A stretch of 64,000 bases of DNA, taken from assembly GCA_033026295.1 (NCBI GenBank), contig CM065176.1, positions 6,457,705 to 6,521,704 of the forward strand. Direction: 5' to 3'. Origin of the DNA: Channa striata (taxonomy: Eukaryota > Chordata > Actinopteri > Anabantiformes > Channidae). Below the pieces are notes generated by a model, which was not told the DNA's origin, made no database searches, and saw only the letters and a list, made by a program, of their open reading frames with translations. Of the stretch, positions 1 through 10,589 are shown in pieces; position 1 is the stretch's first letter; every line of letters begins with the position of its first letter. The translations under genes were made by a program, and so were the position numbers.

Positions 1-1430
1 CCAGGATATACAGCCAAGACATCGGAATGTCATTCGGACTGGACAAGTGTGGCCGGATGGTTGCGAGGAGAGGAAAAGTAGTCAGAACTGAGGGGATTGT
101 ACTACCAGAAGGCAAGATAGCAGATGTGGAAGACAGCTACAAGTACCTTGGGATCCCGCAGGCAAATGGTAACCACGAAGAGGCCGCAAGGAAAGCAGCG
201 ACCATCAAGTACCTCCAGAGAGTAAGGCAAGTCCTGAGAAGTCAGCTGAATGGGAAGAACAAGGTCCGGGCGATCAACACCTACGCCCTCCCGGTCATCA
301 GGTACCCAGCTGGCATAATAAGCTGGCCAAAGGAGGAGATGGAAGCCACTGACATCAAGACAAGGAAGCTCCTTACAATGCATGGAGGGTTTCACCCCAA
401 ATCCAGCACCCTGAGACTGTACGCTAAGCGCAAGGAAGGAGGCCGAGGACTAGTGAGCGTCAGAGCCACTATCCAGGATGAAACAACTAAGCTCCGTGAA
501 TACATCAGGAAGATGGCCCCAAGTGATGACGTGTTAGTGAATACCTTAGGCAGCAGAAACCAGAGGAGGAGCAAGGACAGGAAGAGCAGGATCCATCATG
601 GAAGGACAAACCCCTGCACGGTATGTATCACCAGCAGATAGAAGAAGTGGCTGACATTGAAAAATCCTACCAGTGGCTGGACAAAGCTGGACTGAAAGAC
701 AGCACAGAGGGACTAATCCTAGCAGCACAGGAGCAGGCTCTGAGTACAAAAGATCAATAGAGGCTGGGATCTACCATACCAGGCAAGACCCCAGGTGCAA
801 GCTGTGCAAAAATGCCCTGAGACAATCCAGCACATAACAGCGGGGTGCAAGATGCTAGCAGGCAGGGCATACATGGAACGCCATAACCAAGTGGCTGGCA
901 TAGTACACAGGAACATCTGTGCCGAGCACGGACTGGAAGTCCCGAAGTCACGATGGGACACACCTCCAAAGGTGGTTGAGAATGACAGAGCTAAGATCCT
1001 GTGGGACTTCCAGATACAGACTGACAAACTGGTAATGGCCAACCAACCGGACATAGTAGTTGTGGACAAACAGGAGAACAAGGCTGTAGTGATAGATGTA
1101 GCAATCCCGAGCGATAGCAACATCAGGAAGAAGGAACACGAGAAACTTGAGAAATACCAAGGGCTGAAAGAGGAGATAGAAAAGATGTGGAAGGTGAAGG
1201 CACAAGTGGTGCCCGTGGTGATAGGAACCCTGGGGGCTGTGACCCCCAAACTGGGAGAGTGGCTCCAGCAGATCCCAGGAACAACATCTGAGATCTCTGT
1301 CCAGAAGAGCGCAGTCCTAGGAACAGCTAAGATACTGCGCAGGACCCTCAAGCTCCCAGGCCTCTGGTAGAGGACCCGAGCTTGAAGGAAGAAGTAAGAC
1401 CGCCCCAAAGAGAAGGGGCGAGTGGGGAAT
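1..1430 (+). pseudogene. 3' part of a LINE with restriction-like endonuclease (R4/Rex6-like), broken
   Basis: This is the C-terminal part of a non-LTR retrotransposon protein, open from the window edge to about 641 and again from 795 to 1370. The first piece resembles the region after the reverse transcriptase (YKYLGI, then basic helices). The second carries a CxxC...H...C zinc knuckle (CKLC near 797, then HITAGC) followed by PDIVVV...VIDVAIPSD, the PD-(D/E)xK pattern of the restriction-like endonuclease found in R2/R4-type LINEs. A stop near 760 and a frameshift near 815 split the zinc knuckle across frames, so the copy is dead. The frame is already open at base 1, so the element extends upstream of the window. 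The clade (R4/Dong/Rex6) is inferred from endonuclease type and recall of fish families. Confidence 0.75.
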
Positions 1431-1431
1431 T

Positions 1432-1555
1432 TTTTTTTATATATATGTATATATATATATATACATATATATGTTTAAATATATTGTGATCGCCCCCCCC
1501 ACACATTTTACCCCATCAAATCTTGCCCCCTTTGCAAAAAGTTTGGACACCCCTG
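1432..1555 (+). mobile_element. 3' end of a hAT transposon with AT microsatellite
   Basis: An AT-rich simple repeat (1432-1475) leads into a terminal segment ending GTTTGGACACCCCTG, the reverse complement of the hAT-type end CAGGGGTGTCCAAAC. It matches the 3' ends at 3649, 19516 and 24583. Only about 120 bp remain, and the R4-like LINE lies directly upstream. The base after the terminus begins CTATAAGA, the same right flank as the copy at 19516. Confidence 0.75.
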
Positions 1556-2664
1556 CTATAAGACAAAGCTAATTTTCCATGTAATAATCATTGGATTCCA
1601 TCTATTCATCTAATCAGAACTCTCACATGTATGTTATAATGAGACAATAACTATTACACACTGCAATCATGTTGCATTTTAACCTCCATAGGAGTTTGCA
1701 CAGTAGAACAATTGTAATAATTTGCTTTGTTTTATAGTATGAGGTTTTGGGCTTCATGAAAAGACAAATCTATACTTGACTGTGTGTGATTAAACTGAAC
1801 AAAGGATTTATTTTGATATATTTGCTAATATAACTTAGCTGAAGTTGTGAAAATTACTTTTTGTCGTTAATTCTCTCGTCTGTACCTTTTCAAACTATTT
1901 TTAAAGCGTGCACGTCTTTCCTGCCTGTTTTTGTCTTTGTTAGTGTATATTCATATGCATACTAACATTTATTTATATTTTCTGTAGTTGTAGATTAATA
2001 AATCATTGAAAAGAACTGGTTCTGTGTTCGTCTTTTTTCAGAGAAACAGACAGTCACTGAAACGGTAAAGAACTCATGAAAAGACTGATCTTGGGTCAAA
2101 TTGTATTGTTTACTTAATTTTATTGTTACTGTGGACCATCGGCGGTTCAGGTAACATTTTTATCATAGCTTGGTTGAGCTTAAAAGACCTGGTGCCCCAT
2201 TCCGAGGAAATTAATGCTTTTGCATTAATATCAAATTACCCAAGTCGCATTAGATTGCTACACAGGCAATTGCAACGGTCGCTCATTTTGGCTGAAGATG
2301 TCACAGGCTCACTTGCTACAGTTTATGACACTTTTGAACCTTTCTTCAAGTAATGTCACTAATGACAAAAGTAGTTTAAAGGCTTTAAAAGCAGAGGAAT
2401 CAGCTGGCACACCTGGTATATGGAGAAATATATGTGTTGTCTCTTTGTAGGGAGCCAAGTAATTCAGTGTGATGTCCCTGTAGTGGTGAGTAATATTAGT
2501 CTGGTGTTTAGGAGGAAACACTCAGTCAGCTTGTTGTTTGTAGTGATGCTCTGTGACATATTCATAGACTAAATGTACGTGAAGTTGTGTTTTTCCCTGT
2601 TACATTAGTAAATATAGTGTACAGCACTTGAGTGGGTTTTTGTGACCCCGAGAAGTGAAGAACA
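1556..2664 (+). repeat. Module A copy 1, with tRNA-Pro upstream flank
   Basis: This is the first of four long copies of a duplicated segment (others start near 19517, 36905 and 41128). It has an exon-like core at 2042-2265, after a good polypyrimidine-AG acceptor (TCTTTTTTCAG). The core encodes a short hydrophobic peptide (LLLWTIGGSGNIFIIAW). This copy has lost one base just after the ATG and its donor reads GC rather than GT, so it differs from the other three. The last 250 bp are the flank that always precedes tRNA-Pro. I do not recognise the product. Confidence 0.7.
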
Positions 2665-2736
2665 GGGCTCGTCCGGGATTTGAACCCGGGACCTCTCACA
2701 CCCGAAGTGAGAATCATACCCCTAGACCAACGAGCC
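2665..2736 (-). tRNA. tRNA-Pro (CGG)
   Basis: This is a full 72-nt cloverleaf on the minus strand. The acceptor stem GGCTCGT pairs with ACGAGCC, with discriminator C. The anticodon stem CTCAC/GTGAG closes the loop TTCGGGT (anticodon CGG). The T-arm CCGGG-TTCAAAT-CCCGG is perfect, and the B box reads GGTTCAAATCC. No run of four T follows on the minus strand (TGTTCTTCAC instead of the TGTTTTGCAC seen in sister copies), so termination may be poor. Confidence 0.92.
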
Positions 2737-2846
2737 CTGAAACGCAGTTTTTTGACGTGTGTTTTTCTTTGCCATCAAGACCGGCGCTTAAACCTTGTCA
2801 GTAGTGACTGACTAGGACTGGGACTCTGCGTCTCATCTTGTTCAAT

Positions 2847-2861
2847 GGCGCCCTCTGCTGG
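2847..2861 (-). promoter_or_regulatory. CTCF-type motif beside tRNA-Pro
   Basis: The minus strand reads CCAGCAGAGGGCGCC, which fits the vertebrate CTCF core consensus CCASYAGRKGGCRS at every position. It lies about 110 bp from the tRNA-Pro and recurs with the same layout in the other modules. Binding is not shown; CTCF-like motifs also spread inside transposons. Confidence 0.5.
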
Positions 2862-3013
2862 TCTAAATTATGCTTCAACTTTGTGGATTTGGATGAATAT
2901 GGTTTGTAGCACACAACTGTAACATATGTGCCAAGTGTTTGTTTAGTTATAAATGACTACCGGGGCGAGATCCCGGGATACCAATTTGGAGTGAGAGCCA
3001 TACTATACCGCTG

Positions 3014-3649
3014 CCTTTGAGCCAGACCTGGCCTTTGTGCTGCAGTCCAGATCTCATTAATGCAGACAAGTCATTTGCCATTTACAATAAGTCTCTGAAT
3101 TCATTTTTGTTAAGATCAAAATCGGTTATAAATTCAGACAAGTTGTCAGTTTTCACTCCAGAATAAACTTTTAAAAGTGCAATTAACATTTATATTTACT
3201 GATATGTCATATTTCAAATGAGCCCTGCAATCGTGGATATGTCTATTGTTTGCTAATTTCTCTGTTAGTTTATTCAAAAGTTCTGTGAACATTGAACAGT
3301 CATGGTGATATGTTTCAGGTTTCAAATGTAATTTGCACTCAAAAGTACAATTACTTCTGTTTGGGAAAAAAGTTAAGTGAATATTCAATTACATGTGATA
3401 TGCATGTTCAAATGAACCAAAAGACATGCTTAAGACTGTTAAAATTAAAATAAGGCAAATCTGAAACACAGAATGGCTTGCTAAAATTTGTTTAAATATA
3501 TTGTTTGTTTATATATATATATGTGTGTGTGTATATATATATATGTATGTATGTATGTTTAAATATATTGTGAACGTCAGCCAAGGTCGGCCCCCTCCAC
3601 ATTTTACCCCATCAAATATAGCCCCTTTGCAAAAAGTTTGGACACCCTG
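3014..3649 (+). mobile_element. hAT derivative, 3' two-thirds
   Basis: This starts abruptly in the last transposase codons (reads CCTTTGAGCCAGACCTGGCC; ends ...LQSRSH then stop) and runs through the AT-rich 3' region, a (TA/TG)n tract at 3511-3560 and a terminus GTTTGGACACCCTG. It matches 18930-19516 and 23935-24583. The 5' part, with its terminal repeat, is replaced by tRNA-module flank, so it was cut by a deletion rather than by normal excision. Confidence 0.75.
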
Positions 3650-4690
3650 CTGCACAGAGAGTCTGTGTTGTTTGGACACCCAGGTATTTCAAAGTGTCCA
3701 CAATTTCAATGTCTGAGCCCTGGATAATCACCGTGTGTGTGGAAGAGGGTTTCGTCTGAAGTCAAGCACTAACTCCTTTGTCCTACTGGTGTTCACGAAC
3801 AAATAATTGTTCTCACAGGGTGAGACAGGGCCCGGTGCTGCAGGTAGGTGATGGCGTCGTCCACCCCGATGCCAGGTCGATAGGCAAACTGCAGCGGGTC
3901 CAGTGCTGAGCTCACCTGAGTGCGGAGGTAGCCGAGGATGATCCTCTCCATAGCCTTCATCAGGTGGGAGGTTAAGGCGACAGGTCTGTAGTGGTTCGCT
4001 CCATGGGATGTCGTACTTTTGGAACCGGAACAAGACAGGAAGTCCGCCACAGCACGGGTACTTTCTCCAGTCTAAGGCTCAGGTTGAATAGTGACAGAAC
4101 ATCATCACTGAGCTGGTCTGCACACTCCCTGAGGAGCCTGGAGCTGATGTTGTCAGGGCCTGTGGTCTTCCTGGCCTTAGTCTTCCTTAACTCTCTTCTA
4201 ACCTGGTCCACAGTGAGGCAGAGGGGGGTGGGCGGTGACTGGTCTGGAGCTGTGGGTTGTTGGGAGCTCTCTGTGACTGGGGGAGAAAGGACAGAGTGGT
4301 CTGCATGGAGCTGAGGTGTGAGGAGCTGCAGCTGGGAGGAGACGACTGAACTGGAGCGGTGTGAGGAGGATGCTGTGTGAATCGGGCCTGGGGACCGGGC
4401 AGAATCAAATCTTTTAAAGAACAGATTTAATTCATTTGCCCAAGTCTGGTCACCCGTCGCCTGTCGACCATCCCCACCCTCACCATGGGATGTGTTTCAG
4501 TCCTCTCCACACCTCACAATGTTCTGCTCCAGACGGTGCTCCAGTTTCTTCCTGTAGCTGTCCTTGCATCTCCTGATTTTGAATTTTAATTCCCCCTGCA
4601 CTCTGCCCAGCTCCTCCGTGTCCCCAAAGAGAAAGGCCCTCTTCTTTTCATTCAGCAGGGCCTTCAGCTCAGGGCCCACCCAGGGCTTGT
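3650..4690 (-). pseudogene. LINE reverse-transcriptase fragment (jockey superfamily, Rex1-like)
   Basis: Minus-strand frames carry RT finger/palm sequences: a basic linker (KFKIRRCKDSYRKKLEHRLE, 4679-4497), the segment KARKTTGPDNISSRLL (4211-3972), then YRPVALTSHLMKAMERI and DPLQFAYRPGIGVDDAI (4050-3793). The frames change several times and the catalytic YADD block is missing, so it is dead. An almost identical copy in the same orientation lies at 24584-25620, also between a hAT copy and module C. This shows the whole block was duplicated. Confidence 0.8.
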
Positions 4691-5627
4691 TGTTGGGAAA
4701 ACACCGTACTTGATGGACATACTTAATATTGGCTGCTTATGCATGTCTACTGTGAATCTGTGAGATTTGGGATGGATTACTCAAGTATCTATGGACCAAG
4801 TAATCTGGAGAAGTAGGGCTATATTTGTTCAGCGCTTTATAGTTGCATCTCATTGTATAAGTTGTCATTTTGGGGGACTTTAATTCACCAGGAGGACTTT
4901 ACCATCTATTGTAATGCTCTGTTTAATATTTCAAGTTCATTTTTGTTGATACAGTGGTTCAGGTTTGTTGATACAGTGTTTTGGGTTCTGTTTTAGTCGA
5001 GCTGAGGAAGGTTGAGTATGGATGAGGCCTGATCAGCTGAAACACAATACAGATAAAAAGTTACAGGTAAGTGCAGTACAAAACCTCTCCTCTCCCATTT
5101 TTTGGTGTAGCTGTATTCCTTCTTTCCACTTGCTTAAGTCTTTAACTTTTTCATCACATTTATGTTTTCTGTTTTCCTTAATAAGAGTGTGTGAACTTAT
5201 ACTCGTAGTTGTTGACTTTGTGTTTTGGTGCAACGGACCAAAGTGAGAATCATATCACCAGAAAAAAAAAATTGTACAATTTTTTCTACAAAAAAAAAAA
5301 AATTCTCCTAACTTATTACAACTGTGTGTCTGTGCCCTCCGGTGCTGAGATTAAACTTTGGAAATTGTTCTGGGGTCCATGTGTTGTCTGTTCATAGGGA
5401 GCCAAATAATTCAGTGTGATGTCCCTGTAGTGGTGAGAAATATTAGTCAGGTGTTTAGGAGGAAACACTCCGTCAGCTTGTTGTTTGTGTGTTTGTGAAG
5501 ATGTAGTGATGCTCTGTGACATATTCATAGACTAAGTGTATGTGAAGTTGTGTTTTTCCCTGTTCCATTAGTAAATATAGTGTACAGCACTTGAGTGAGT
5601 TTTTGTGACCCCCAGAAGTGCAAAACA
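4691..5627 (+). repeat. Module C copy 1, with tRNA-Pro upstream flank
   Basis: This non-coding segment also occurs at 25611-26578 and 42243-43124. It begins TTGATGGACATACTTAAT and contains GACTTTAATTCACCAGGAGGAC; it ends with the flank that precedes each tRNA-Pro. A/T runs lie at 5265-5300. No coding potential is convincing. Confidence 0.7.
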
Positions 5628-5699
5628 GGGCTCGTCCGGGATTTGAACCCGGGACCTCTCGCACCCTAAGCGAGAATCATACTCCTAGACCAACGAGCC
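5628..5699 (-). tRNA. tRNA-Pro (AGG)
   Basis: This 72-nt cloverleaf lies on the minus strand with anticodon stem CTCGC/GCGAG and loop TTAGGGT (AGG). Acceptor and T-arms are perfect. The D-arm has one change (TAGGAG where sisters have TAGGGG), which alters the A box. Downstream on the minus strand is TGTTTTGC, a standard Pol III terminator. Confidence 0.92.
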
Positions 5700-5807
5700 T
5701 TGAGTCACATTTTTTTACATGTGTTTTTCTTTGCCATCAAGACCGGCGTCTAAACCTTGTCAGTGGTGATGTGGCAAACTGGGACTCTGCGTCTCATCTT
5801 GTCCAAT

Positions 5808-5822
5808 GGCGCCCTCTGCTGG
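5808..5822 (-). promoter_or_regulatory. CTCF-type motif beside tRNA-Pro
   Basis: CCAGCAGAGGGCGCC on the minus strand, a full match to the CTCF core consensus, about 110 bp from the tRNA-Pro at 5628 as in the first module. Confidence 0.5.
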
Positions 5823-5969
5823 TCCAAATTATGCTTCACTTTTGTGGATTTGGATGAATATGCTTTGTAGCACACAACTGTAATATATGAACCAAGTGTT
5901 TGTTTAGTTATAAATGACTACCGGGGCGAGATCCCGGGATACTAATTTGGAGGGAGAGCCATGCTTCCC

Positions 5970-6336
5970 ATATAACGTCATATGGACGTGTGAACATCTG
6001 GCCACATTGATGATGTGACGTGTTGGAGGCTTTGGTACGTGGGTTAACGAGACCTGCTGATGGTCAACAGGTGGAAAACAGTTATTCCACAAATTCACTA
6101 CCTACTATTACCGACCTTAGGAACTGAACAGATTTGCTAGCAGCACTAACAGTCTATGATTATGTAGCAGGATTAAGTTTCACAGTATGACAGCTGTCAT
6201 TGATCAATCATTGATCAGAACTACAGTTGTGAAATTTAAATGAAAATATGCAACAACTGGAGGCCACAAGTTCATAAATACATTGTGAGAAGGAGACTGT
6301 CAGAAACACTTGTATAGTACAACAGTCACATGGTTT
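5970..6336. other. Unassigned single-copy-looking segment
   Basis: After the tRNA-module flank ends near 5965, about 370 bp show no open frame worth calling and no match to other modules in the window. A short AATCAGAATCAG microsatellite begins at 6341, marking the tail of the LINE on the minus strand. Confidence 0.4.
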
Positions 6337-7740
6337 CATAGAATCAGAATCAGAATGAGAATCAACTTTATTCGCCAAGTTTGTAAGGACAAGCCAAGAC
6401 AAGCAAGCAATTGAATTCGGTCTGTCTCTGTCTCTTAGTACTCTCCATTAATTAACAATTATTTACATCATTATTATTTACAAAACTTATTGCACACTAT
6501 GTCACATTTATTATTATATGTGTTATTGCACTGAGAGTTCAGCTCGGACAAAGCCTGGGGGAAGAAACTGACTCTGTGTCTGGTGGTTCTGGTAGACATA
6601 GCGCTGTAGTGCCTGCCAGAGAGGAGAAGCTTAAACAATTTCTGTGCGGGATGTGTGGGGGTCAGCAGTGATTCTTGCTGCCCATTTTCTGATTCTGGAC
6701 TGGTACAGGCTTTGGATGGAAGGAAGCTCAGTCCCAATTATCTTTTCTGCTGACCTGACCACCCGCTGCAATCTGTGCCTGTCCAAACCACACAGTGATG
6801 GAGGTGCAGAGGACAGACTGGATGGTGGCAGTATAGAAAATGGTCAGCAGCTCCTTGGGAAGATTGAACTTCTTGAGCTGTCTCAGAAAATACAACCTCT
6901 GCTGAGATTTTTTGCAGACAGTGTCTATGTGAGAGGACCACTTCAGGTCCTGGGAGACTGTGGATCCTAGAAACCTGGGCAGGCGGTTTCGCCTGAAGTC
7001 CACCATCATCTCCACAGTCTTGAGAATGTTGAGCTCTAGGTGGTTCTGACTGCACCACTGGGCCAGCTGCTCTACCTCTCGCCTGTACGCAGACTCCTGG
7101 ATCAGCCCAATGACAGTCATGTCATCGGCATATTTCAGGATTTTCACAGATGGGTCCCCTGAGGTGCAGTCGTTAGTGTACAGAGAGTCAGTCAGGAAGC
7201 TGCTGATCCACTCACATGTGGAAGCAGGTACGGTGAGCTGGGTCAGCTTGCGGTGTAGTAGTTCAAGGATAATGGTGTTGACAGCTGAACTGAAGTCCAC
7301 AAACAAAATCCTGACATACGTGCCAGGGCGATCCAGGTGCTGCAGGATGTAGTGGAGTCCCAGGTTTACTGCATCGTCAGGCGACCTGTTTTCCCTAAAG
7401 GCAAACTGCGTGGGGTCCAGCAGGGGGTCTGTGATGTCCTTCAGGTGGTTCAGCACCAGCCTCTCAAACGACTTCATTATCACAGACGTCAGGGCCAGGC
7501 GCAACCTCCTTAGGTCTGTTAGGTCTGTTGTGAACCATGGCTTGTTGTTTTTAAATGTGTACACTGTTTTTGTCTGTACACACATGTCCTCGCAGAAACT
7601 GATGTAAGATGTCACAGTGTCAGTGAGTTCATGAATGTCTCCAGCTGCCACTTCAAAAACCTCCCAGACAGTGCAGTCAAAACAGCCCTGCAGCTGCAGT
7701 TTTGACTCCTCCATCCACCTTTTCACCATCCTGACCTCAG
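6337..7740 (-). pseudogene. LINE reverse transcriptase, internally deleted (jockey superfamily)
   Basis: A 333-codon minus-strand frame (7729-6728) carries RT blocks in order: SVIMKSFERLVLNHL, DPTQFAFRENRSPDDAV, ILFVDFSSAVNTI, and the catalytic KYADDMTVIG, then a thumb segment (WSSHIDTVCKKSQQRLYFLRQL). Several blocks are joined by short in-frame deletions: the template-binding region between LTDSLYTND and the YADD block is missing, so it should not be active. The 3' tail at 6337-6400 (AATCAG repeat, then CAACTTTATTCGCCAAGT) is typical of fish LINE ends. Confidence 0.85.
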
Positions 7741-7929
7741 GTTTAGAGATTTTGGATTTCCGCCTGTAAGTCGGGATGAGGTGTAGCAGCAGAAATCTGA
7801 AGTAAGTTTAGGTCATAAAACCTCAAGGGACAAGTGTAAATGTGTTTTATTTAGAAAAAGAAAAACACTGACAAAAAGTATCCTTCATAAAAGGGAACAG
7901 TTTTATTGATGGCTGCCAGATTGTTCCAA
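7741..7929. other. Short unassigned spacer
   Basis: This may be the 5' remainder of the minus-strand LINE. I see no RNA gene, repeat or credible frame. Confidence 0.3.
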
Positions 7930-8325
7930 TGTCAGTTAGACTTGTGTGAATGTCAGTGCATAACAGCTCAAAGAATAAATTCATGTGAAATGACACAATG
8001 ACGTATCCCAGGTGTAAATTCCATGGAGTGTGTACATTGGGACAGGTTCACAGTGAGCTACAACGAAAAAGGCCGTTTGTATAGAACGTACGTGATCCTA
8101 CATTGTAACGTTGGATGTAGTGAGAATATGGCGGCAAGTAAAATCTGAGTGTCGGCAATGAAGACGTTGGAGAGCACGTGCTGGTGGATGAAGTAGCTAA
8201 TTGTTGTTGTTTTACAAGTAAAGGAAAGAGCAGCGCAGAAGCCGCTACCAGGTTTGGAAGTGAGTTCCCCGGAAGTGAGTTGCCGGTGACTGCGAAGAGT
8301 CTCACATAAGACAAATTAATTGTTA
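7930..8325 (+). repeat. Module E copy 1, promoter-like
   Basis: This 395-bp segment is repeated almost unchanged at 43568-43960. It carries several vertebrate promoter motifs: a CRE-like TGACGTA near 7999, a YY1-type AATATGGCGGC near 8125, and an ETS-type CCGGAAGT near 8269. No long frame is open across it. A promoter or first-exon origin is an inference from these motifs. Confidence 0.5.
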
Positions 8326-8800
8326 AACATATGTAATGACACAGCATTGAAATATGGGTAAATATATGTCATGCCATTAGCCTCTGACTTGGGCTGTGTC
8401 TGGTGTCACTCCTGGGCCGAACTCGCCGACTAGCATGTTTTTTTAATCCTTTCTGGGCTCAGTTTGTTGAGAAAACGTAAAGTGCTGTTGTTTTTGTTTA
8501 TTTTTTAAACAAAACAGTTTGTTTGTTTATTTTTAAAACAAAAACAGGGTCTTCCCAAAACCTCCGGTGGAACTGTTGAACCATTGCACTGCCCTGTCCC
8601 AGGCAGAGTGACTCGTCCGGGCAGAGGGGGACTGGACGCCGTCCCGCCAGCAGCGCTTGGGGAAGCTGGTGGTGCCGTTTGGCCACTATGAACATGTAAC
8701 TTTCCAGTGGCTTGTGTCAAATGAGGTGGGATCCATGAAGTAGTGAGTGTATTTAATTTGGGTGGCATTCTTGAAATAAGTCATGTGTATAAGGTATGTT
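8326..8800 (+). repeat. Module D copy 1, exon-like core 8548-8743
   Basis: This segment recurs at 17993-18456 and 23215-23465. After an acceptor-like AAAAACAG, a frame reads VFPKPPVELLNHC, then RLGKLVVPFGHYEH and FQWLVSNEVGSMK. Here a TGA interrupts it (after LSQAE), whereas the other two copies stay open. The bases at 8326-8340 also form the unoccupied counterpart of the Gypsy insertion at 17992, and 8784-8793 matches the left flank of the hAT copies. Confidence 0.6.
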
Positions 8801-8839
8801 AAAGCAAAACTATAGTTATTATCAGTCTATATTGTTGAC

Positions 8840-9405
8840 CTTTGCAAAGTTTGAATCATTTTATAACGATTGTAGCAATGTTAATGGCGATGGTACATAT
8901 TAATTGGCGTGTAACAGACGAGCACATAACAGAGATGACAAATCCGCACAGGAGGGGAGAGAGAGTGAATCAGTGGGTGAAAGACTACCTGACAGAGTAT
9001 GCACAGAGCTTCCCCCAGGTGTCCAATGTCCTGGATGGAGGCCAACATTGACAGGAGCATCTACGGTCAGAAAGGGTTCTGAAGATCGCCCGTTTTAGGT
9101 ACTCCACCGCTCTGCCCGAGCAGTTCAAGAAGTCTGAGTCCACTGTCCATCTCAGGTAGCCAAAGTCTGGAGTAGGTGTCAACCGGTCCGAGTGCACTGT
9201 CCTGCGCAAGACACCCACGTCCAGTGCCCAGGCCGAGGAGCCTGACTGTGCAGAGTCCCCGTCTTTATTAATCTATATTTAATACAGAAAAGAAATCAAC
9301 TTACTTGAAATGATGAATTACGGTCAAGTACTGGAGCACTGCGTATGTATTCCAAGTATGACACGTCTGCGAGGTGTCCGCTGGGTACACAATGCTGACT
9401 GAGGT
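8840..9405 (+). repeat. Module B copy 1
   Basis: This is about 560 bp, repeated at 38405-38970 with scattered substitutions. The longest shared frame (8842-9051) reads EHITEMTNPHRRGERVNQW, then VKDYLTEYAQSFPQVSNVLDGG before a TGA; the frame resumes after it (RSERVLKIARFRYSTALPEQFK). I do not recognise the protein. It may be an old transposon or host-gene exon. Both copies have the stop at the same place. Confidence 0.55.
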
Positions 9406-9450
9406 CCTGTGATGTGGCAAACTGGGACTCTGCGTTTCATCTTGTCCAAT

Positions 9451-9465
9451 GGCGCCCTCTGCTGG
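9451..9465 (-). promoter_or_regulatory. CTCF-type motif, module flank before the CARD exon
   Basis: The same CCAGCAGAGGGCGCC minus-strand motif, here in module flank that leads directly into the duplicated upstream region of the CARD exon. Confidence 0.45.
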
Positions 9466-9593
9466 TCCAAACTATGCTTCACCTTTGTGGATTTCGATGG
9501 ATATGTTTCAGTGAAGATGCATGAGTAGACTGGAACATAACAGCCTCCTATGTTTCCATGTTTGTACTATAGCTTCCCTTCTTTACAGCATTT

Positions 9594-9652
9594 GTCATTT
9601 GGACTGTTGTCCTCAGTCCGGACACAGTTTGTTAATGCGGTTTCTGAACATT
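9594..9652 (+). pseudogene. Truncated CARD exon duplicate
   Basis: The first 60 bases of the CARD exon found intact at 9852 are repeated here, with the same upstream 100 bp (GATGCATGAGTAGACTGG... TTTACAG). The frame reads SFGLLSSVRTQFVNAVSEH and then leaves homology. It is followed within 40 bp by the 5' half of a tRNA-Pro gene, so recombination with a tRNA module cut the exon. Confidence 0.8.
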
Positions 9653-9690
9653 TATGTTTGGCAGAGTCTGTATGTGACTCTGCCAATCAT

Positions 9691-9717
9691 AGAATCATAC
9701 CCCTAGACCAACAAGCC
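9691..9717 (-). pseudogene. tRNA-Pro 5'-half remnant
   Basis: The minus strand reads GGCTTGTTGGTCTAGGGG and on to the start of the anticodon stem, i.e. the acceptor strand and D-arm of the tRNA-Pro family with one acceptor change. The anticodon, T-arm and B box are missing. Confidence 0.8.
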
Positions 9718-9851
9718 TTGATTTGCAGGTTTTCACATGTGTTTTTGCTTTGCATTCAGTTGAATATGCTGTAGTGGAGATGCATGAGTAGACTGGAACA
9801 TAACAGTCTCCTATGTTTCCATGTTTGTAGTATAGCTTCCTTTGTTTACAG

Positions 9852-10121
9852 CATTTGTCATTTGGACTGTTGTCCTCAGTCCGGACACAGTTTGTTAATG
9901 CGGTTTCTGAACCGGTTTTAAACCTGCTGTTGGATCAACTTCTGCAGCAGGGGGTTATAAACAGAGAAGAAATGGAGATGGCCAGGACAAAAACCAGAGG
10001 GGACAGAGCCAGAGATGTGATTGACATGGTGCTAAAAAAAGGAAGACAAGCCAGTTCATCCCTGATTGATTATCTTTATGAGCTGGATCCATACCTCTCC
10101 CAAACCCAGGACTTGAGATAA
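9852..10121 (+). CDS. CARD-domain exon (last exon of an inflammasome-type protein)
   Basis: The exon starts after the acceptor GTTTACAG and ends at TAA. Its 89 or so codons form one CARD: SVRTQFVNAVSEPVLNLLLD (helix 1-2), LLQQGVINREEMEMAR, then DRARDVIDMVLKKG and SSSLIDYLYELDPYLSQ. CARDs of this kind mediate homotypic assembly with caspase-1-like proteases and occur at the C-terminus of NLRP1-type NLRs and at the N-terminus of caspase-1. The in-frame stop right after the domain favours a C-terminal CARD, hence an NLRP1/ASC-like origin. A possible polyadenylation signal ATTAAA lies at 10397. No partner exon is next to it; upstream is only module flank and the truncated duplicate, so this is probably an orphan exon. 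Confidence 0.8.
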   Translation, partial: HLSFGLLSSVRTQFVNAVSEPVLNLLLDQLLQQGVINREEMEMARTKTRGDRARDVIDMVLKKGRQASSSLIDYLYELDPYLSQTQDLR

Positions 10122-10585
10122 ATTTTACAACAAATGAAAATGTTCTGGTCTTAACTAAGCGATAGTTACCTCTGTGCATCACGTCTGTTCAAAGTTGTTT
10201 CCTTCATTCTTTTTTTATTCATAGTAAGATTCATTTTCTGTTGTACCAATTCAAAGAAAGTGGAAGGACTAGAACAAACAGCATATAAACATGTCACTCC
10301 CACAAGGATCTGAAGAGACTGTGGTGTTAGTGCTACTGCAGTGAATTTACAGCAACCAGAATTGTTTCAGTCTCAGTTCAGCTCAAAGTGGATTTTATTA
10401 AACTGATGTAATGTGAAATTTGTTCTGTGACTCTGAGGAACAACAGCCAAATTTGTTTCATCAATTATAATGTTGATATCTGCCTTTTTTTCTCCAAAAT
10501 ATTTAAGTGGAATTATCTGTTATGACAGGTCATAAAAGATACAGTTACTGTTCTGAGATACAGCTACTGTTTTAACAATCTGTTG
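10122..10585. other. Possible 3' UTR of the CARD exon, otherwise unassigned
   Basis: AT-rich sequence with no credible frame, containing ATTAAA at 10397. It ends where the next LINE begins. Confidence 0.35.
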
Positions 10586-10589
10586 TCGC

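Noticed and set aside
2123..2353. 76-codon frame in module A as a separate gene
   Set aside because: It is open only because this copy has CAA where the others have TGA and has lost a base after the ATG; the neighbouring copies show a different reading, so I treat it as an altered exon-like core.
8505..8768. Minus-strand Pro/Ser-rich frame repeated at 18188 and 23146
   Set aside because: It is the antisense of the module D core, with biased composition; the plus frame with acceptor and stop is the more credible one.
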